Shown here piece by piece: positions 50,916 to 60,404 of a stretch of 64,000 nt of DNA; the stretch's first letter is position 1, and each line of letters opens with the position of its first letter. This stretch comes from DASRFR01 sp035651455 (GTDB taxonomy: Bacteria; Acidobacteriota; Terriglobia; Terriglobales; Acidobacteriaceae). Below the pieces are notes generated by a model. It ran no database searches, was not told the DNA's origin, and saw only the letters and a program-made list of their open reading frames with translations. The translations under genes were made by a program, and so were the position numbers. The stretch covers positions 565,616-629,615 of the forward strand of contig DASRFR010000022.1 of assembly GCA_035651455.1 (NCBI GenBank), read 5' to 3'.

Positions 50916-52433
50916 CTACTCCTGGCTCTTCCCCTGATCCCTCTTCGACTCCGGAATCGGGTATCTCCCTTCATCGTCGTAGTAGCCTTTCATCACGTGA
51001 TCGGACTTCGCCCCTGCCACCATCTCGTCGCTTTTCGAGCTGAACCGCGGCACATCTCCTAACGCCAGCAGCGGCTGCTTCGTCGTGTACATCGCCTCGT
51101 TCAGCACCCCGCCATTCGGGGCAGTCGCCGCCGCGAACACCCCAAACGGATTGCCATTCGTGTACGACACGTGAATGTAGTCTGCCACCATCGGCCCCAG
51201 ATCCGATACCGGTAGCCAGCTCAGTTGCATGGGCCCGGCAATCTTCTGTCCGGCAGTCCAGGTCTGCCCGCCATCCTGCGAGGTCGTGAACCCGACGTCC
51301 AGTTGGCAGGAGTTCCCGCAGCTCGAAACCGGATAGTAGTAGTACACGATCGTGATGTGCGCGCCGCTGCCTCCGGTGGAGTGGTCGATGCCGATGCCCG
51401 GGATAAAGTGGTCCACCGTGCTCGTCGTGGGATCGATAGGAATGCGCACGGGCTTGCTCCAGGAATTGCCGTCAGCCGAGGTGCTCATGACCACGTCGTT
51501 TTCCGCGCAGTTTTTGCGGAAGCGGCAATCCGCCCACAGCACGTAAAGCTTTCCCGCCGAATCGATCTCCGCGGATGGCAGATTCGGATTGCGAATGCCG
51601 CCCGCGTCCGCATGGCTGTCGATTGCCGCGACAATGGTGACCGTCTGGCCCCAGGTCTTGCCTCCATCCGTCGAAGTGAAAGAGTAATTGCCGAAATAAT
51701 TCGTGAAGGGAACCACGACGTTGCCATTCGGCTGCACCAGCGGCTGGCCGCCCAGTCCGCCGGCATGATCTGCCGTGGTGGCGCCCGGCGTCCATGTCTT
51801 GCCGCCATCCCGCGACGTGCTCATTTCCACGAACCCTGTGCTGGTCGCGGCGTCCCACTCCGTGTAGCAGTTGCCGAAATACGGACTACTCGGCGTGTTA
51901 TCGCACACTGTCCAGTTCTTATCGTCATTGTGAGTGCTGTCGATGATCACCGGATTGCTCCAATGGAGGCCGTCGTTCGACCGGCTGACTGCAACGTCGC
52001 CAATGGGATTGATCAGCGGCAGGCTGGAGATCAGCCATACGCCGTGCTTGGAGTCGTAAGCTACCGACGGATCGGCTGCGCCGTAATACGGACCATTCTT
52101 GTAATTCACCGTTAGACCGGGAAGATAACCGAAGCTCCACGTGATCCCGCCGTTGGTCGAGGTCGCGAAGCCGATGTCGGCGCTGCCCCAGCCAATGTTG
52201 CCCGGCCGCCGGGCCACTTGGAACGCGCTGACAATCGTCGATCCCGAGGCAAAGGTCGCGGGCTCGACTTCCGTTCTGTGCACGCTGTCGGAATTCGTAA
52301 ATTGATCGATGCTGATCTTCTGCAAGGTGAACTGGGCGTGTGCGGGCAGCGCGAACGCCGCGAATAGAGCAACCATCACGAATAAGTAAAGAATGACAGA
52401 TATGCGGGCAGGCGCTTGAGAGACTGAGTTCAT
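50916..52433 (-). CDS. Secreted sialidase-like BNR-repeat beta-propeller protein
   Basis: A 505-aa exported protein with a signal peptide (ARISVILYLFVMVALFAAFALPAHA). The mature part has Asp-box (BNR) motifs, S-x-D-G-G-x-T-W: STNGGITWS, SRDGGKTWT, STDGGKTWG, SADGNSWS and SQDGGQTWT. These mark a sialidase-type propeller. The catalytic arginine triad of true sialidases could not be verified, so enzymatic function is open; many such proteins bind glycans or are photosynthesis-assembly-like propellers. AAGGAA lies before ATG 52433. One of three adjacent secreted beta-rich proteins. Confidence 0.82.
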   Translation of the reverse strand: MNSVSQAPARISVILYLFVMVALFAAFALPAHAQFTLQKISIDQFTNSDSVHRTEVEPATFASGSTIVSAFQVARRPGNIGWGSADIGFATSTNGGITWSFGYLPGLTVNYKNGPYYGAADPSVAYDSKHGVWLISSLPLINPIGDVAVSRSNDGLHWSNPVIIDSTHNDDKNWTVCDNTPSSPYFGNCYTEWDAATSTGFVEMSTSRDGGKTWTPGATTADHAGGLGGQPLVQPNGNVVVPFTNYFGNYSFTSTDGGKTWGQTVTIVAAIDSHADAGGIRNPNLPSAEIDSAGKLYVLWADCRFRKNCAENDVVMSTSADGNSWSKPVRIPIDPTTSTVDHFIPGIGIDHSTGGSGAHITIVYYYYPVSSCGNSCQLDVGFTTSQDGGQTWTAGQKIAGPMQLSWLPVSDLGPMVADYIHVSYTNGNPFGVFAAATAPNGGVLNEAMYTTKQPLLALGDVPRFSSKSDEMVAGAKSDHVMKGYYDDEGRYPIPESKRDQGKSQE

Positions 52434-52626
52434 CGGGGAATTCCTTCCAAAAGAAAATATCGCGGAAGGTGACCGTTTATGGGGAGCGCGCCGGGTCACG
52501 AGTTCCGTTCAGTGAGGTGGCGAAAATATACGTCGAGGCCCCGGTGGTGTCAATCCGCCCCAATGGGCGGGCCCGGGAAGAAAAAGCACGCCTGTAAGCG
52601 ATCCGGCTATCTTTGTGGATTAAGAC

Positions 52627-52654
52627 AAGAAAGCGGGGGCAACCCGGCCCCCGC
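52627..52654 (-). terminator. Rho-independent terminator of the beta-helix gene
   Basis: On the minus strand GCGGGGGC, a 6-nt loop and GCCCCCGC form a perfect stem (plus 52633-52654), followed by TTTCTTGTCTT. It lies 28 nt after the stop at 52683. Confidence 0.85.
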
Positions 52655-52682
52655 CAACTTTGGAAAATTCACCCGCGCTTTC

Positions 52683-55547
52683 TTACTTGTTGACCGTCTG
52701 CTGAACTGCGGGCGATGTGCTGCCCGAATAGTCAGTCGTCGAGGTATAGGAAGCAAACAGCGAATGCGTTCCCGTGGGTATAGTCGATGTGGTCATGGTG
52801 GCTACTCCGTTGCTGTTCAGATTCGCCGTGCCCATCACCGTCGACCCTCTTTTGAACGTAACGCTGCCGGTGGGCTTGCCGCTCGACGAGGTAACCGTAG
52901 CTGTCAGCGTAACCACCTGTCCGTTATTCGACGGATTGGGTGACGACTTCAACGTGGTTGTCGTCGTAGCCTTGTTGATCTTCTGGCTCATCGTGAACGA
53001 GGAGCTGCCCGACCACATGGAATCGCCGTTATACGTGGCCTGCAGCTTATGACTGCCGCCCTCGAATTTTGAGGTCGAGTATGTGGCCACGCCATTCGTG
53101 ATGGGCACATTGGCGAGCAATGTCGAGCCGTCCATCAATGAGATCGTCTCGCTGGAAGGAGGCGGCCCCATTTCCGACGTGATAGTCGCCGTAATGGTCA
53201 CTTTCTGGCCGTAAGTCGCAGGATTCAAGCTGGAGGTCAGAACGGTTTTGGTCCGGCCTTCAAGACTGCTGACCACGAATGTCGCAGGGATCGTCGGAAT
53301 CGTGGGACCTGAGGTGCGTCCGGGAGCGTTGACATTGAAAGCGACAAACCCGATCTGGGTCGCGGGCGAACTCGCCTTCAGTGAAAAGTTATCGTTCGGG
53401 TAAGTCGGATTCGTGAACATTGGATTGGCCACCATGCTGCTCGTGTCCTGGCCCATGCTCTGCCATCCGGAAAGCGTTTTCCAATTTTTCCCGCAGGAAG
53501 AATCCGTGGTGAAGAAGGCGTCGGTGGGCAGGGTGCAGTTCGGATCTGAGGCGTAGCAGTACAGGTTGCTGCTGAACTTCTGCACGCCAGTGTCTTTACC
53601 GCCCTTGGGATCGTTACAGCCGCTCTGAACGTTCGAATAGTTTTCGTAGTACACGATGTTATTTGTAAAGCTGAATTGCAGGACGTTCGAAGCGGGCGCG
53701 GTGCACCCCTGTTGCTTGGCGGCGCTTTTGAAAAACGCGAACACATTATTCGTGATGGTATTGCTCGTATTCGGCGTTTGCGGGCCGCAGGTCTCGGCCA
53801 CGCCACTGGCGGACACACGATAAGCGATATTGTTCTTGATGAGTACGTTCGAAGTGTTGACGTCCAGGTAATAAGCTTGCCCCGCATAGCCGTCGCTCTC
53901 GAACACTGAGGCATCGAGCACATCGTGACATTTGTTGTTGAGGATTTGGTTCCCGGTCGCGGAAGGATCGGTATTGACGTAGATGCACGCCATATCGTCC
54001 GTCATGCCTTGCCCGATCGAATAAATGTGGTTGAACGACATGATGTTGTTGAAAGCGCCATGCGAATTACTGGTGCCGGGGAAGCAACCCTGCGCGCACA
54101 GCTCTATGCCGCTGTGATAGCCGTCAAAAATGTCATTGTGCGTGTACGTATTGTCGTGCCCATCACCCTGCACGATGCCAATCGCCGACGGTATTACGCG
54201 CCCGAATGCCGCAATCGCATTGTTCTTCACGGTCGCGTGCTGCGGAACATTGCTGTCTGTGTCCTTGTAGTACGCGATGAGTCCATTGCGGATGCCAAAC
54301 GCGCCGAGATCGTAAAGCGAGGAATTCTGCACCGTGTTGTGCGACGTGGTTGAGTTGTAATCATTGGTGTAGAACTCAATGCCGCCGCCTGCGGTTTGCG
54401 TAACCGTCACTGTGTCGAAGGTGACCGACTGGCAGTTGTAGCAGCCAATTGCGCCTGTGACGCCCTGGTCAAAGCGCTCGGAAGGGTACCCGCCCGGCGA
54501 AGGGACCGTCCAGTTATCGTTCTTAAACGTGAGCCCCTGGAATTTCACATACTTCAGGTAGTTGCCGATCACCAGTTGTGATTGCTGGGGAATGATCACC
54601 GTGTCGTTATTCGGGTTTTCATTGGCATTCGCCAGGTAGTTCAGCGTCCAGGTCGTGCTTGACTGATCCAGAAACCATTGCCCGCCCTGCGTGAACTCAT
54701 CCTTGACGTTTTCGATAATGTACCGATGTCCTGCCATGGGATTGGTGAACCCGATGCTCTGGCTGGTCTGGTAAAGTTCGGTCGGGCCGGTGAAATAAAG
54801 AATGTGGTGGATGGTGTCCACACAGCTGACACGTAATTTCGAGGTGCTCCACTTCTCGAAGATGACCGCCTGGATATCCCCCGGCGGATAGCTGTTGCCA
54901 TTGGCGAAGCAGGGATTACCGCTCGGCGGGCTTAGGTTTTTCCAGGTATTAGTGATGGGATCCTTGGAGTCGTAGTAGAAGCGGTCAAAACATAGATATC
55001 CCGAGGATGTGTACACCGTGCAGTTGGTCTGCGACGTACCAACGTAAACGGGATTAGCAATGTAGTAGTACGTTCCCACGTTGCCCGTACCCAGGCGCGG
55101 CCGCAGCCGCCGTTGGCCGTTGTACCACAACTGCTCAAAGTACTTTGTAGTTTTGGGAAGCGTCGCCTGCCATTCATTGCCGTTGATCTGTTTCCAGTTG
55201 GTAATGCGCATTCCGCCGCTGAAAACCGGAGTTTCGCTCGGGTAGTTCTCGTAAATAATTTGCAGTTTGGACGTTCCCGAGTCGGTCGCGCCGAAGTTCA
55301 CCGGCGCCGGCAGATAGTACGTGCCGCCGCGGAACATCACGATGATCGGGTTGGTGCGGCCCGGCGAGTTTTGCAGCAGGTTGTCCGCCGCCTGGCGTGC
55401 GTGGTCGAACGTGGCAAACGGCTGCTGTAATGTTCCAGGATTGTTGTCGTTGCCCGTGGTCGCGACGTAGAAGTCAGCCGTCTGGGCAAGCGCGGTGCCA
55501 AGTGTCATGGCGCCAATGAATAGCAGCAGAGAAAATAAATTCTTCAT
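52683..55547 (-). CDS. Secreted right-handed parallel beta-helix protein with two C-terminal Ig-like domains
   Basis: A 954-aa exported protein. Signal peptide MKNLFSLLLFIGAMTLGTALA; then the start of a beta-helix fold, ADFYVATTGNDNNPGTLQQPFATFDHAR in parts, as in DUF1565-type pectate-lyase-like proteins. Helical turns rich in Asn/Thr (KNNAIAAFG, LNNKCHDV, IKNNIAYRVSA) run to about residue 720. Two Ig-like domains of about 95 residues end the protein (TTTTTLKSSPNPSNNGQVVTLTATV, GSVTFKRGSTV), the Big_3-type fold. Similar proteins degrade or bind polysaccharides; no catalytic set could be identified. GGTGGAC precedes ATG 55547. A strong terminator follows. Confidence 0.85.
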   Translation of the reverse strand: MKNLFSLLLFIGAMTLGTALAQTADFYVATTGNDNNPGTLQQPFATFDHARQAADNLLQNSPGRTNPIIVMFRGGTYYLPAPVNFGATDSGTSKLQIIYENYPSETPVFSGGMRITNWKQINGNEWQATLPKTTKYFEQLWYNGQRRLRPRLGTGNVGTYYYIANPVYVGTSQTNCTVYTSSGYLCFDRFYYDSKDPITNTWKNLSPPSGNPCFANGNSYPPGDIQAVIFEKWSTSKLRVSCVDTIHHILYFTGPTELYQTSQSIGFTNPMAGHRYIIENVKDEFTQGGQWFLDQSSTTWTLNYLANANENPNNDTVIIPQQSQLVIGNYLKYVKFQGLTFKNDNWTVPSPGGYPSERFDQGVTGAIGCYNCQSVTFDTVTVTQTAGGGIEFYTNDYNSTTSHNTVQNSSLYDLGAFGIRNGLIAYYKDTDSNVPQHATVKNNAIAAFGRVIPSAIGIVQGDGHDNTYTHNDIFDGYHSGIELCAQGCFPGTSNSHGAFNNIMSFNHIYSIGQGMTDDMACIYVNTDPSATGNQILNNKCHDVLDASVFESDGYAGQAYYLDVNTSNVLIKNNIAYRVSASGVAETCGPQTPNTSNTITNNVFAFFKSAAKQQGCTAPASNVLQFSFTNNIVYYENYSNVQSGCNDPKGGKDTGVQKFSSNLYCYASDPNCTLPTDAFFTTDSSCGKNWKTLSGWQSMGQDTSSMVANPMFTNPTYPNDNFSLKASSPATQIGFVAFNVNAPGRTSGPTIPTIPATFVVSSLEGRTKTVLTSSLNPATYGQKVTITATITSEMGPPPSSETISLMDGSTLLANVPITNGVATYSTSKFEGGSHKLQATYNGDSMWSGSSSFTMSQKINKATTTTTLKSSPNPSNNGQVVTLTATVTSSSGKPTGSVTFKRGSTVMGTANLNSNGVATMTTSTIPTGTHSLFASYTSTTDYSGSTSPAVQQTVNK

Positions 55548-56341
55548 GAGTCCACCGGGGGAATTCATGTGCCCTTGCAAAAGCCAAGGAGCACGTCATG
55601 AACTCGTAATTCAAATTATTTGCGCAACTGCTTTCGCGGCCGCGCGCGAACAACTCCAGACTTGTGGCGCGAAGCAGATTGTCCGAGGTGGCGTTAACCA
55701 CCATTTATCTCAGGCCGCTACAGATCGCAGTGACTGTCATCACGCGAAAAAAGTGACCGTCGACCGGCGTAAGCTTCGACCACATCACGCCCCACACATC
55801 AATTAGGGTTCTTGGCCTTCTCTGCTAACAGGGACGCAGCTCTACCACTGGGTTGGCCAGAGTTGTTTGCTAGAAACTACGAGCGAGTCGGAGAGCCCGT
55901 CGCGCGGGCGGTTTCGGGAGTCTGCTACTCCCGCGAACTTCCTGTCAAGATGCAAAAAACTGCACGGTCAGACGAGTGGATAGCACGCAACCTGTTAAAG
56001 TTTTCGTTACGTAGTCTCTAAACTCCGCTCTACGCTCGCAAACTTGATCGGTTGATCGGCACAAAACCTGAAAATACGTGGAACCAACTGCGTGTTTAAT
56101 TGTTCGCAATGTAGACGAAAACGCGGTTCATGGGAATAGGGCAAACGTCTTAGATAGTGATGACAATGGGACAGCATCTTTCGGTGTCTTGTCATAAGCC
56201 TTCGCCAGCGTGTGCGTTAGCGTCCGGACGGCACAGGAGAGTTATTTGGAAAACTTTCTTGCAATTTTGCCCTGAGCATATCAACTGCTATCGATGCGAC
56301 ATTGCGTAGTCTGCATCGCGCTTTGAACTCGTAGGACGGGT
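55548..56341. other. Long gene-free divergent region
   Basis: About 790 nt between the beta-helix gene (leftward) and the GT4 gene (rightward). Two short perfect hairpins are present: GGTGG-CGTTAA-CCACC near 55689-55704, and CGGGAGT-ctgct-ACTCCCG at 55915-55933. No gene with a ribosome site or recognisable product was found, and no tRNA fold is evident. Confidence 0.5.
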
Positions 56342-57526
56342 ATGAAGATCCTTCTCGTGCACAACACGTACCAGCAGCCCGGCGGTGAGGACGTGGTGTG
56401 CGATCAGGAACGGCAACTGCTCCAAGCGGCAGGCCACTCTGTGCATGTCTACCGCCGCAGCAATTTTGAGGCTGACGCTTACACCGGCCTGCATACCATC
56501 GAGCTCGCCCGCAACACCATCTGGTCTCCCCAGAGCCGCCGCGATCTGTCGGCCCTGCTGCGTCGCGAGAAGCCGGACGTCGTTCACGTTCACAACACGT
56601 TCCTGATGATCTCGCCGTCCATTTATTCGGCATGCGCCGAAACCGGAATCCCCGTCGTGCAGACTCTTCATAATTTCCGCCTCCTCTGCCCCGACGGAAT
56701 CTTCTTTCGCGATGGGCACATTTGCGAGGAATGCATGGAATCTTCCCTGGCGCGAAGCGTGCTGCACGCCTGCTATCACGGTTCGCGATCCGCGACGGCC
56801 GTTGTAGCCGCGATGCTTGCCTTTCATCGCAACCGGGGCACATGGGATCGCGAGATTTCCTGCTTCATCGCGCTCACCGAATTTGCGCGAGCTAAGTTCA
56901 TCGCCGGAGGATTGCCGGCTGACAAAATTGCGGTCAAGCCGAATTTCGTGGCCCCTGACCCGGGCTATGGCACGGGAACTCGAGATTACGCGTTGTTCAT
57001 GGGCCGGCTCGCGCCTGCCGAAAGAGTGCGCACGCTGCTTCGGGCGTGGCGGGAATTGAGTGTGTCCATTCCGCTGGTAATCGCAGGCGGCGGTCCCAAC
57101 CAGGCAGAGCTGGAAGCTGAAGCGGGGCGGCTCGGACTGACACAGGTCCAGTTCCGCGGACACCTGCCTCGCGAGCAGAGTATCGCGGCCCTTAAGGCGG
57201 CGCGTTTTCTGGTCTTACCCAGCGAGTGGTATGAGGGTTTTCCCCTCACTCTGGCGGAAGCCTTCGCGTGTGGCACGCCGGTCATCTGCAGCCGTCTGGG
57301 CGCGATGCAGGAGATCGTGCGTGACCGGGAAACCGGCCTGCATTTCACTCCGGGTGATGCCGTCAATCTTCGGGCAAAAGTCGATTGGGCTACGTTGCAT
57401 CCTGGCGAGATGCGGCAAATGGGAGAAGCGGCGCGAAAGGAATACGAAACCAGGTACACGGCTGAGGCGAACTATCCAATACTAATGTCAATTTATAACC
57501 GGGTAATTAACCCGTCTTCCCGCTAG
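56342..57526 (+). CDS. GT4-family glycosyltransferase
   Basis: A 394-aa GT-B transferase. It begins MKILLVHNTYQQPGGEDVV, with the N-terminal acceptor domain including HVHNTFLMISPSIYSAC and LHNFRLLCPDG, then a Cys-containing stretch C-EECM with further cysteines. The C-terminal donor domain has FMGRLAPAERVRTLL, the GGGPNQAELE block and the E-x7-E nucleotide-sugar motif (EGFPLTLAEAFACG). It probably adds a sugar to a surface glycan or lipid-linked oligosaccharide. A close paralogue begins at 63138. Upstream is a 790-nt gene-free region. Confidence 0.9.
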   Translation: MKILLVHNTYQQPGGEDVVCDQERQLLQAAGHSVHVYRRSNFEADAYTGLHTIELARNTIWSPQSRRDLSALLRREKPDVVHVHNTFLMISPSIYSACAETGIPVVQTLHNFRLLCPDGIFFRDGHICEECMESSLARSVLHACYHGSRSATAVVAAMLAFHRNRGTWDREISCFIALTEFARAKFIAGGLPADKIAVKPNFVAPDPGYGTGTRDYALFMGRLAPAERVRTLLRAWRELSVSIPLVIAGGGPNQAELEAEAGRLGLTQVQFRGHLPREQSIAALKAARFLVLPSEWYEGFPLTLAEAFACGTPVICSRLGAMQEIVRDRETGLHFTPGDAVNLRAKVDWATLHPGEMRQMGEAARKEYETRYTAEANYPILMSIYNRVINPSSR

Positions 57527-57779
57527 CTCTTCCCCTTTTCTAAGTCCGCTGCCGAAACCATGTTTTTCGCATGTAAAAGCTTGCATATTTCCAGGTGGAC
57601 GTTGCAAATTTATGCATCTTGACAATGCTCTGAGCGAACGTCAATATCAAGCTCAGAGCAGGGTCTCCGCACGCTCGAAGTGCTTGAGGCCCATTTCTTT
57701 TCCGTCTCCACCCGGGTACGGATCCTCAATCCCCCAACAGTTGTTTGCGCAGGCTCTAATCAATGGAGGCTTGGTTTCA

Positions 57780-58376
57780 ATGGATATTAAGGTAGAAGCG
57801 AGGCATTTTGGCGATGTGTTCGTCCTCGTGCCAGACATTTTCCAAGATAGCCGCGGCTTCTTCCTGGAAGCGTTTCGTGCCGACCAGTTCAAGAATTTAG
57901 GCCTGCCCACTAATTTTGTGCAGGACAATCATTCGTGCTCCTCGAAAGGCGTGGTGCGCGGGCTCCATTTTCAATGGGAGCCGCCCATGGGCAAACTCAT
58001 GCGCGTCACCGCCGGAGCCGCATTTCTCGTCGCCGTCGATATCCGCAAAGGCTCGCCGACTTTGGGCAAGTGGGTCGGGGTGGAGGCCTCGCCCCAAAAT
58101 CGTCGCCAGGTCTGGGCGCCCGCAGGTTTTGCGCGCGGTTTCTGCGCGCTCACCGATGGAACCGAAATTCAGTACAAGTGCACTGGGATCTACAACAACA
58201 AGGGGGAATCCGGCATTCGCTGGAACGACCCCGCGATCGGCGTCGAGTGGCCGGTCAAGGATCCCATCATTTCCGACAAAGATACCAAGGCCCGAACCTT
58301 GGCGGAGTGGCTGAAGTCACCGGAGTCTGACAATTTCCAGTATTCGCAGGAAGCAGAAGTCGCATTACGATCCTAG
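57780..58376 (+). CDS. rfbC: dTDP-4-dehydrorhamnose 3,5-epimerase-like protein
   Basis: A 198-aa cupin-fold epimerase (RmlC family). The family core is visible: FLEAFRADQF near the start, the catalytic-His segment GVVRGLHFQ, and a late YKCTGIYNNKGESGIRWNDPAIGVEWP with the conserved Tyr/Asp positions. It converts dTDP-4-keto-6-deoxyglucose to the rhamnose precursor in the dTDP-rhamnose pathway. ATG at 57780 with GGAGG 10 nt before gives the usual family length; the longer frame starting at 57612 has no domain sequence. Confidence 0.88.
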   Translation: MDIKVEARHFGDVFVLVPDIFQDSRGFFLEAFRADQFKNLGLPTNFVQDNHSCSSKGVVRGLHFQWEPPMGKLMRVTAGAAFLVAVDIRKGSPTLGKWVGVEASPQNRRQVWAPAGFARGFCALTDGTEIQYKCTGIYNNKGESGIRWNDPAIGVEWPVKDPIISDKDTKARTLAEWLKSPESDNFQYSQEAEVALRS

Positions 58377-58385
58377 GGGGCGGGG

Positions 58386-59375
58386 ATGAGACTACTGATC
58401 GCGGGTGGCGCGGGATACGTGGGATCGGTGTTGATCCCGAAATTGCAGGAGCGCGGTTATAAGGTCGACGTCGTCGATCTGTTCTGGTTCGGCAATCATC
58501 TGCCGCGCGAAACCGGCATTCTGAACAAAGACATCTTTCATCTCACCATTGAAGACCTCAAAGCTTACGACCAGGTCATCTTCCTCGGCGGGCTGTCCAA
58601 CGATCCCATGGCCGAGTACTCGCCCAGCAAGAACTTCATCTTCAATGCCGCCGCTCCGGCCTACCTCGGCTACATCGCTAAAAACGCCAAGGTGAAGCGC
58701 TACGTGTACGCGAGTTCGTGCTCCGTGTACGGCTACACGGAAAACGAGTTGTATGACGAAACGCGCCCGGTGAGTTCCAGCTATCCCTACGGCATCTCGA
58801 AGCTGCAGGGCGAGCAGGCGGTCATGCAACTGGCCGACGAAGACTTTTCTGTCATCTCCCTCCGCAAGGGAACAATTTCCGGCTACAGCCCCCGCATGCG
58901 CCTGGACCTGATCATCAACACCATGTTCAAGACCGCGATGCGTGACCGGACCATCACCGTCAACAATCCTTCCATCTGGCGGCCCATTTTAAGCATTGAT
59001 GACGCTGCCATGGCCTACACCCGCGCCGTGGAGGCGAATCCCGACATTTCGGGCGTGTTCAATGTAGCGTCCGGCAACTACACGGTCGGGGAGATTGGCG
59101 ATCTGATCAAAGGCGCTATCGAGCGGGAGCTGATGATTCGCGTCAATCTGGTCATCAAGCACGTGCAGGATTTCCGCAATTACAAGGTGAGCGTCGAGAA
59201 AGCCGCCAATGTGCTCAGCTTCCATCCCTCCGGAGACGTAAAATCGATCGTTCGCAACTTGATTGAGAACATGGACCGGTTCAACGACTGGGACAATCCC
59301 ATGTACTCGAACATCATGACCTTCAAAGAAATCGACAACGGCATTGAAGTGCATCGCATGGCGGGAGCGGCATGA
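58386..59375 (+). CDS. NAD-dependent nucleotide-sugar epimerase/dehydratase
   Basis: A 329-aa extended short-chain dehydrogenase. The GGAGYVGS NAD-binding motif is at residues 7-14, the catalytic triad is near S111 (ASSCSVYG), with Y135-x3-K139 (YPYGISK). It resembles the WcaG/GalE-like sugar epimerases; the exact nucleotide sugar is unknown. It is 9 nt after rfbC and overlaps the following rfbD-like gene by 4 nt (ATGA at 59372-59375). A dTDP-glucose dehydratase (rfbB) could be expected here, but the motif details do not show it clearly. Confidence 0.85.
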   Translation: MRLLIAGGAGYVGSVLIPKLQERGYKVDVVDLFWFGNHLPRETGILNKDIFHLTIEDLKAYDQVIFLGGLSNDPMAEYSPSKNFIFNAAAPAYLGYIAKNAKVKRYVYASSCSVYGYTENELYDETRPVSSSYPYGISKLQGEQAVMQLADEDFSVISLRKGTISGYSPRMRLDLIINTMFKTAMRDRTITVNNPSIWRPILSIDDAAMAYTRAVEANPDISGVFNVASGNYTVGEIGDLIKGAIERELMIRVNLVIKHVQDFRNYKVSVEKAANVLSFHPSGDVKSIVRNLIENMDRFNDWDNPMYSNIMTFKEIDNGIEVHRMAGAA

Positions 59376-60256
59376 AAATCGCGGTCATTGGGGCCAATGG
59401 GCAGTTGGGTAGTGACGCCGTCGCAGCTTTCTCTCAGCGTGGGGACGATGTTTCCGCGCTCACTCATCAGGACATCGCCATCGAAAGTCTTGACTCTGTA
59501 GCCGCATGCCTCCGCACCCTGCGGCCGGACGTCGTTATCAACACCGCGGCCATGCATCACGTGGAGAACTGTGAGCAGCAGCCCGATCACGCCTATGCCG
59601 TGAACGCCATCGGCGCGCGCAATCTGGCGATGGTGACGCGCGACCTCGGAGCGAAGCTGGTCCACATCAGCACCGATTATGTTTTCGATGGCGGCAAGGG
59701 CAAGCCTTACGTCGAAGAAGATGCGCCCCTGCCGTTGAATGTCTATGGCAACACCAAGCTCGCCGGCGAGCATTATGTTCGCGCGATCAATCCCCGGCAC
59801 TTCGTGCTGCGAGTTTCCGCGATCTACGGAAAGAGTCCGTGCCGCGCCAAGGGCGGCCTGAATTTCGTGGAACTGATGCTGAAACTGGCGCGCGAGCGCG
59901 GCAAGGTGCGCGTCGTGGACAGCGAGTTCGTGAGCCCCACTCCCACCGCCGAAATTTCTGAACAGCTGCTCAAGATCAGCGACAGCGATGCTTATGGCCT
60001 GTACCATGCGACGACCGAAAGCAGTTGCTCATGGTGGGAATTCGCCCGCGAAATCTTCGCCCTGACCAACACCGAGGTCGTACTCGAAGTCGCCGGTCCC
60101 AACGAGTTTCCGGCCAAAGTGCCCCGTCCGCGGTATTCAGTCCTTGAGAATGCAGGACTCAAGGCGCAGGGTATGAATGTGTTCCGTCCCTGGCAGGACG
60201 GCTTATTGCGGTACTTGGGGCAGACGCATCCCGCGTCTGTGACCGTGCCGGCCTAG
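59372..60256 (+). CDS. rfbD: dTDP-4-dehydrorhamnose reductase-like protein
   Basis: A 294-aa short-chain reductase. The GANGQLGSD motif (about residues 7-15) binds NADPH; VINTAAMHHVENCE, HISTDYVFDG and the catalytic NVYGNTKLAGE (YxxxK) are as in RmlD/RfbD. It reduces the 4-keto group to complete dTDP-L-rhamnose. The start overlaps the preceding stop (ATGA). A 6-bp GCCGGC-cta-GCCGGC palindrome spans its stop codon (60247-60261). rfbA and rfbB are not in this window. Confidence 0.88.
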   Translation: MKIAVIGANGQLGSDAVAAFSQRGDDVSALTHQDIAIESLDSVAACLRTLRPDVVINTAAMHHVENCEQQPDHAYAVNAIGARNLAMVTRDLGAKLVHISTDYVFDGGKGKPYVEEDAPLPLNVYGNTKLAGEHYVRAINPRHFVLRVSAIYGKSPCRAKGGLNFVELMLKLARERGKVRVVDSEFVSPTPTAEISEQLLKISDSDAYGLYHATTESSCSWWEFAREIFALTNTEVVLEVAGPNEFPAKVPRPRYSVLENAGLKAQGMNVFRPWQDGLLRYLGQTHPASVTVPA

Positions 60257-60404
60257 CCGGCTGAGACGTTCATTCTCGCAACTTAACCCTTTTCGGCAGT
60301 CGGTAGTGAGATCTCCGCCATGCCATCTGCCTTGACACCGCTTCTGGCAAGCCACAAAATTGCAGGAACGCGCCTTCCCCAAAAGGGCTTGCCCGACTTA
60401 CCGT

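Noticed and set aside
55812..56021. Short plus-strand frame and hairpins that superficially suggested a structured RNA or tRNA
   Set aside because: No cloverleaf, no TTCGA-type loop and no CCA-proximal acceptor stem; a tRNA for selenocysteine was specifically looked for and not found.
57619..57650. TTGACA upstream of rfbC as a promoter
   Set aside because: At 17-18 nt spacing only CAATAT or AATATC is available as a -10 box, too weak to support.
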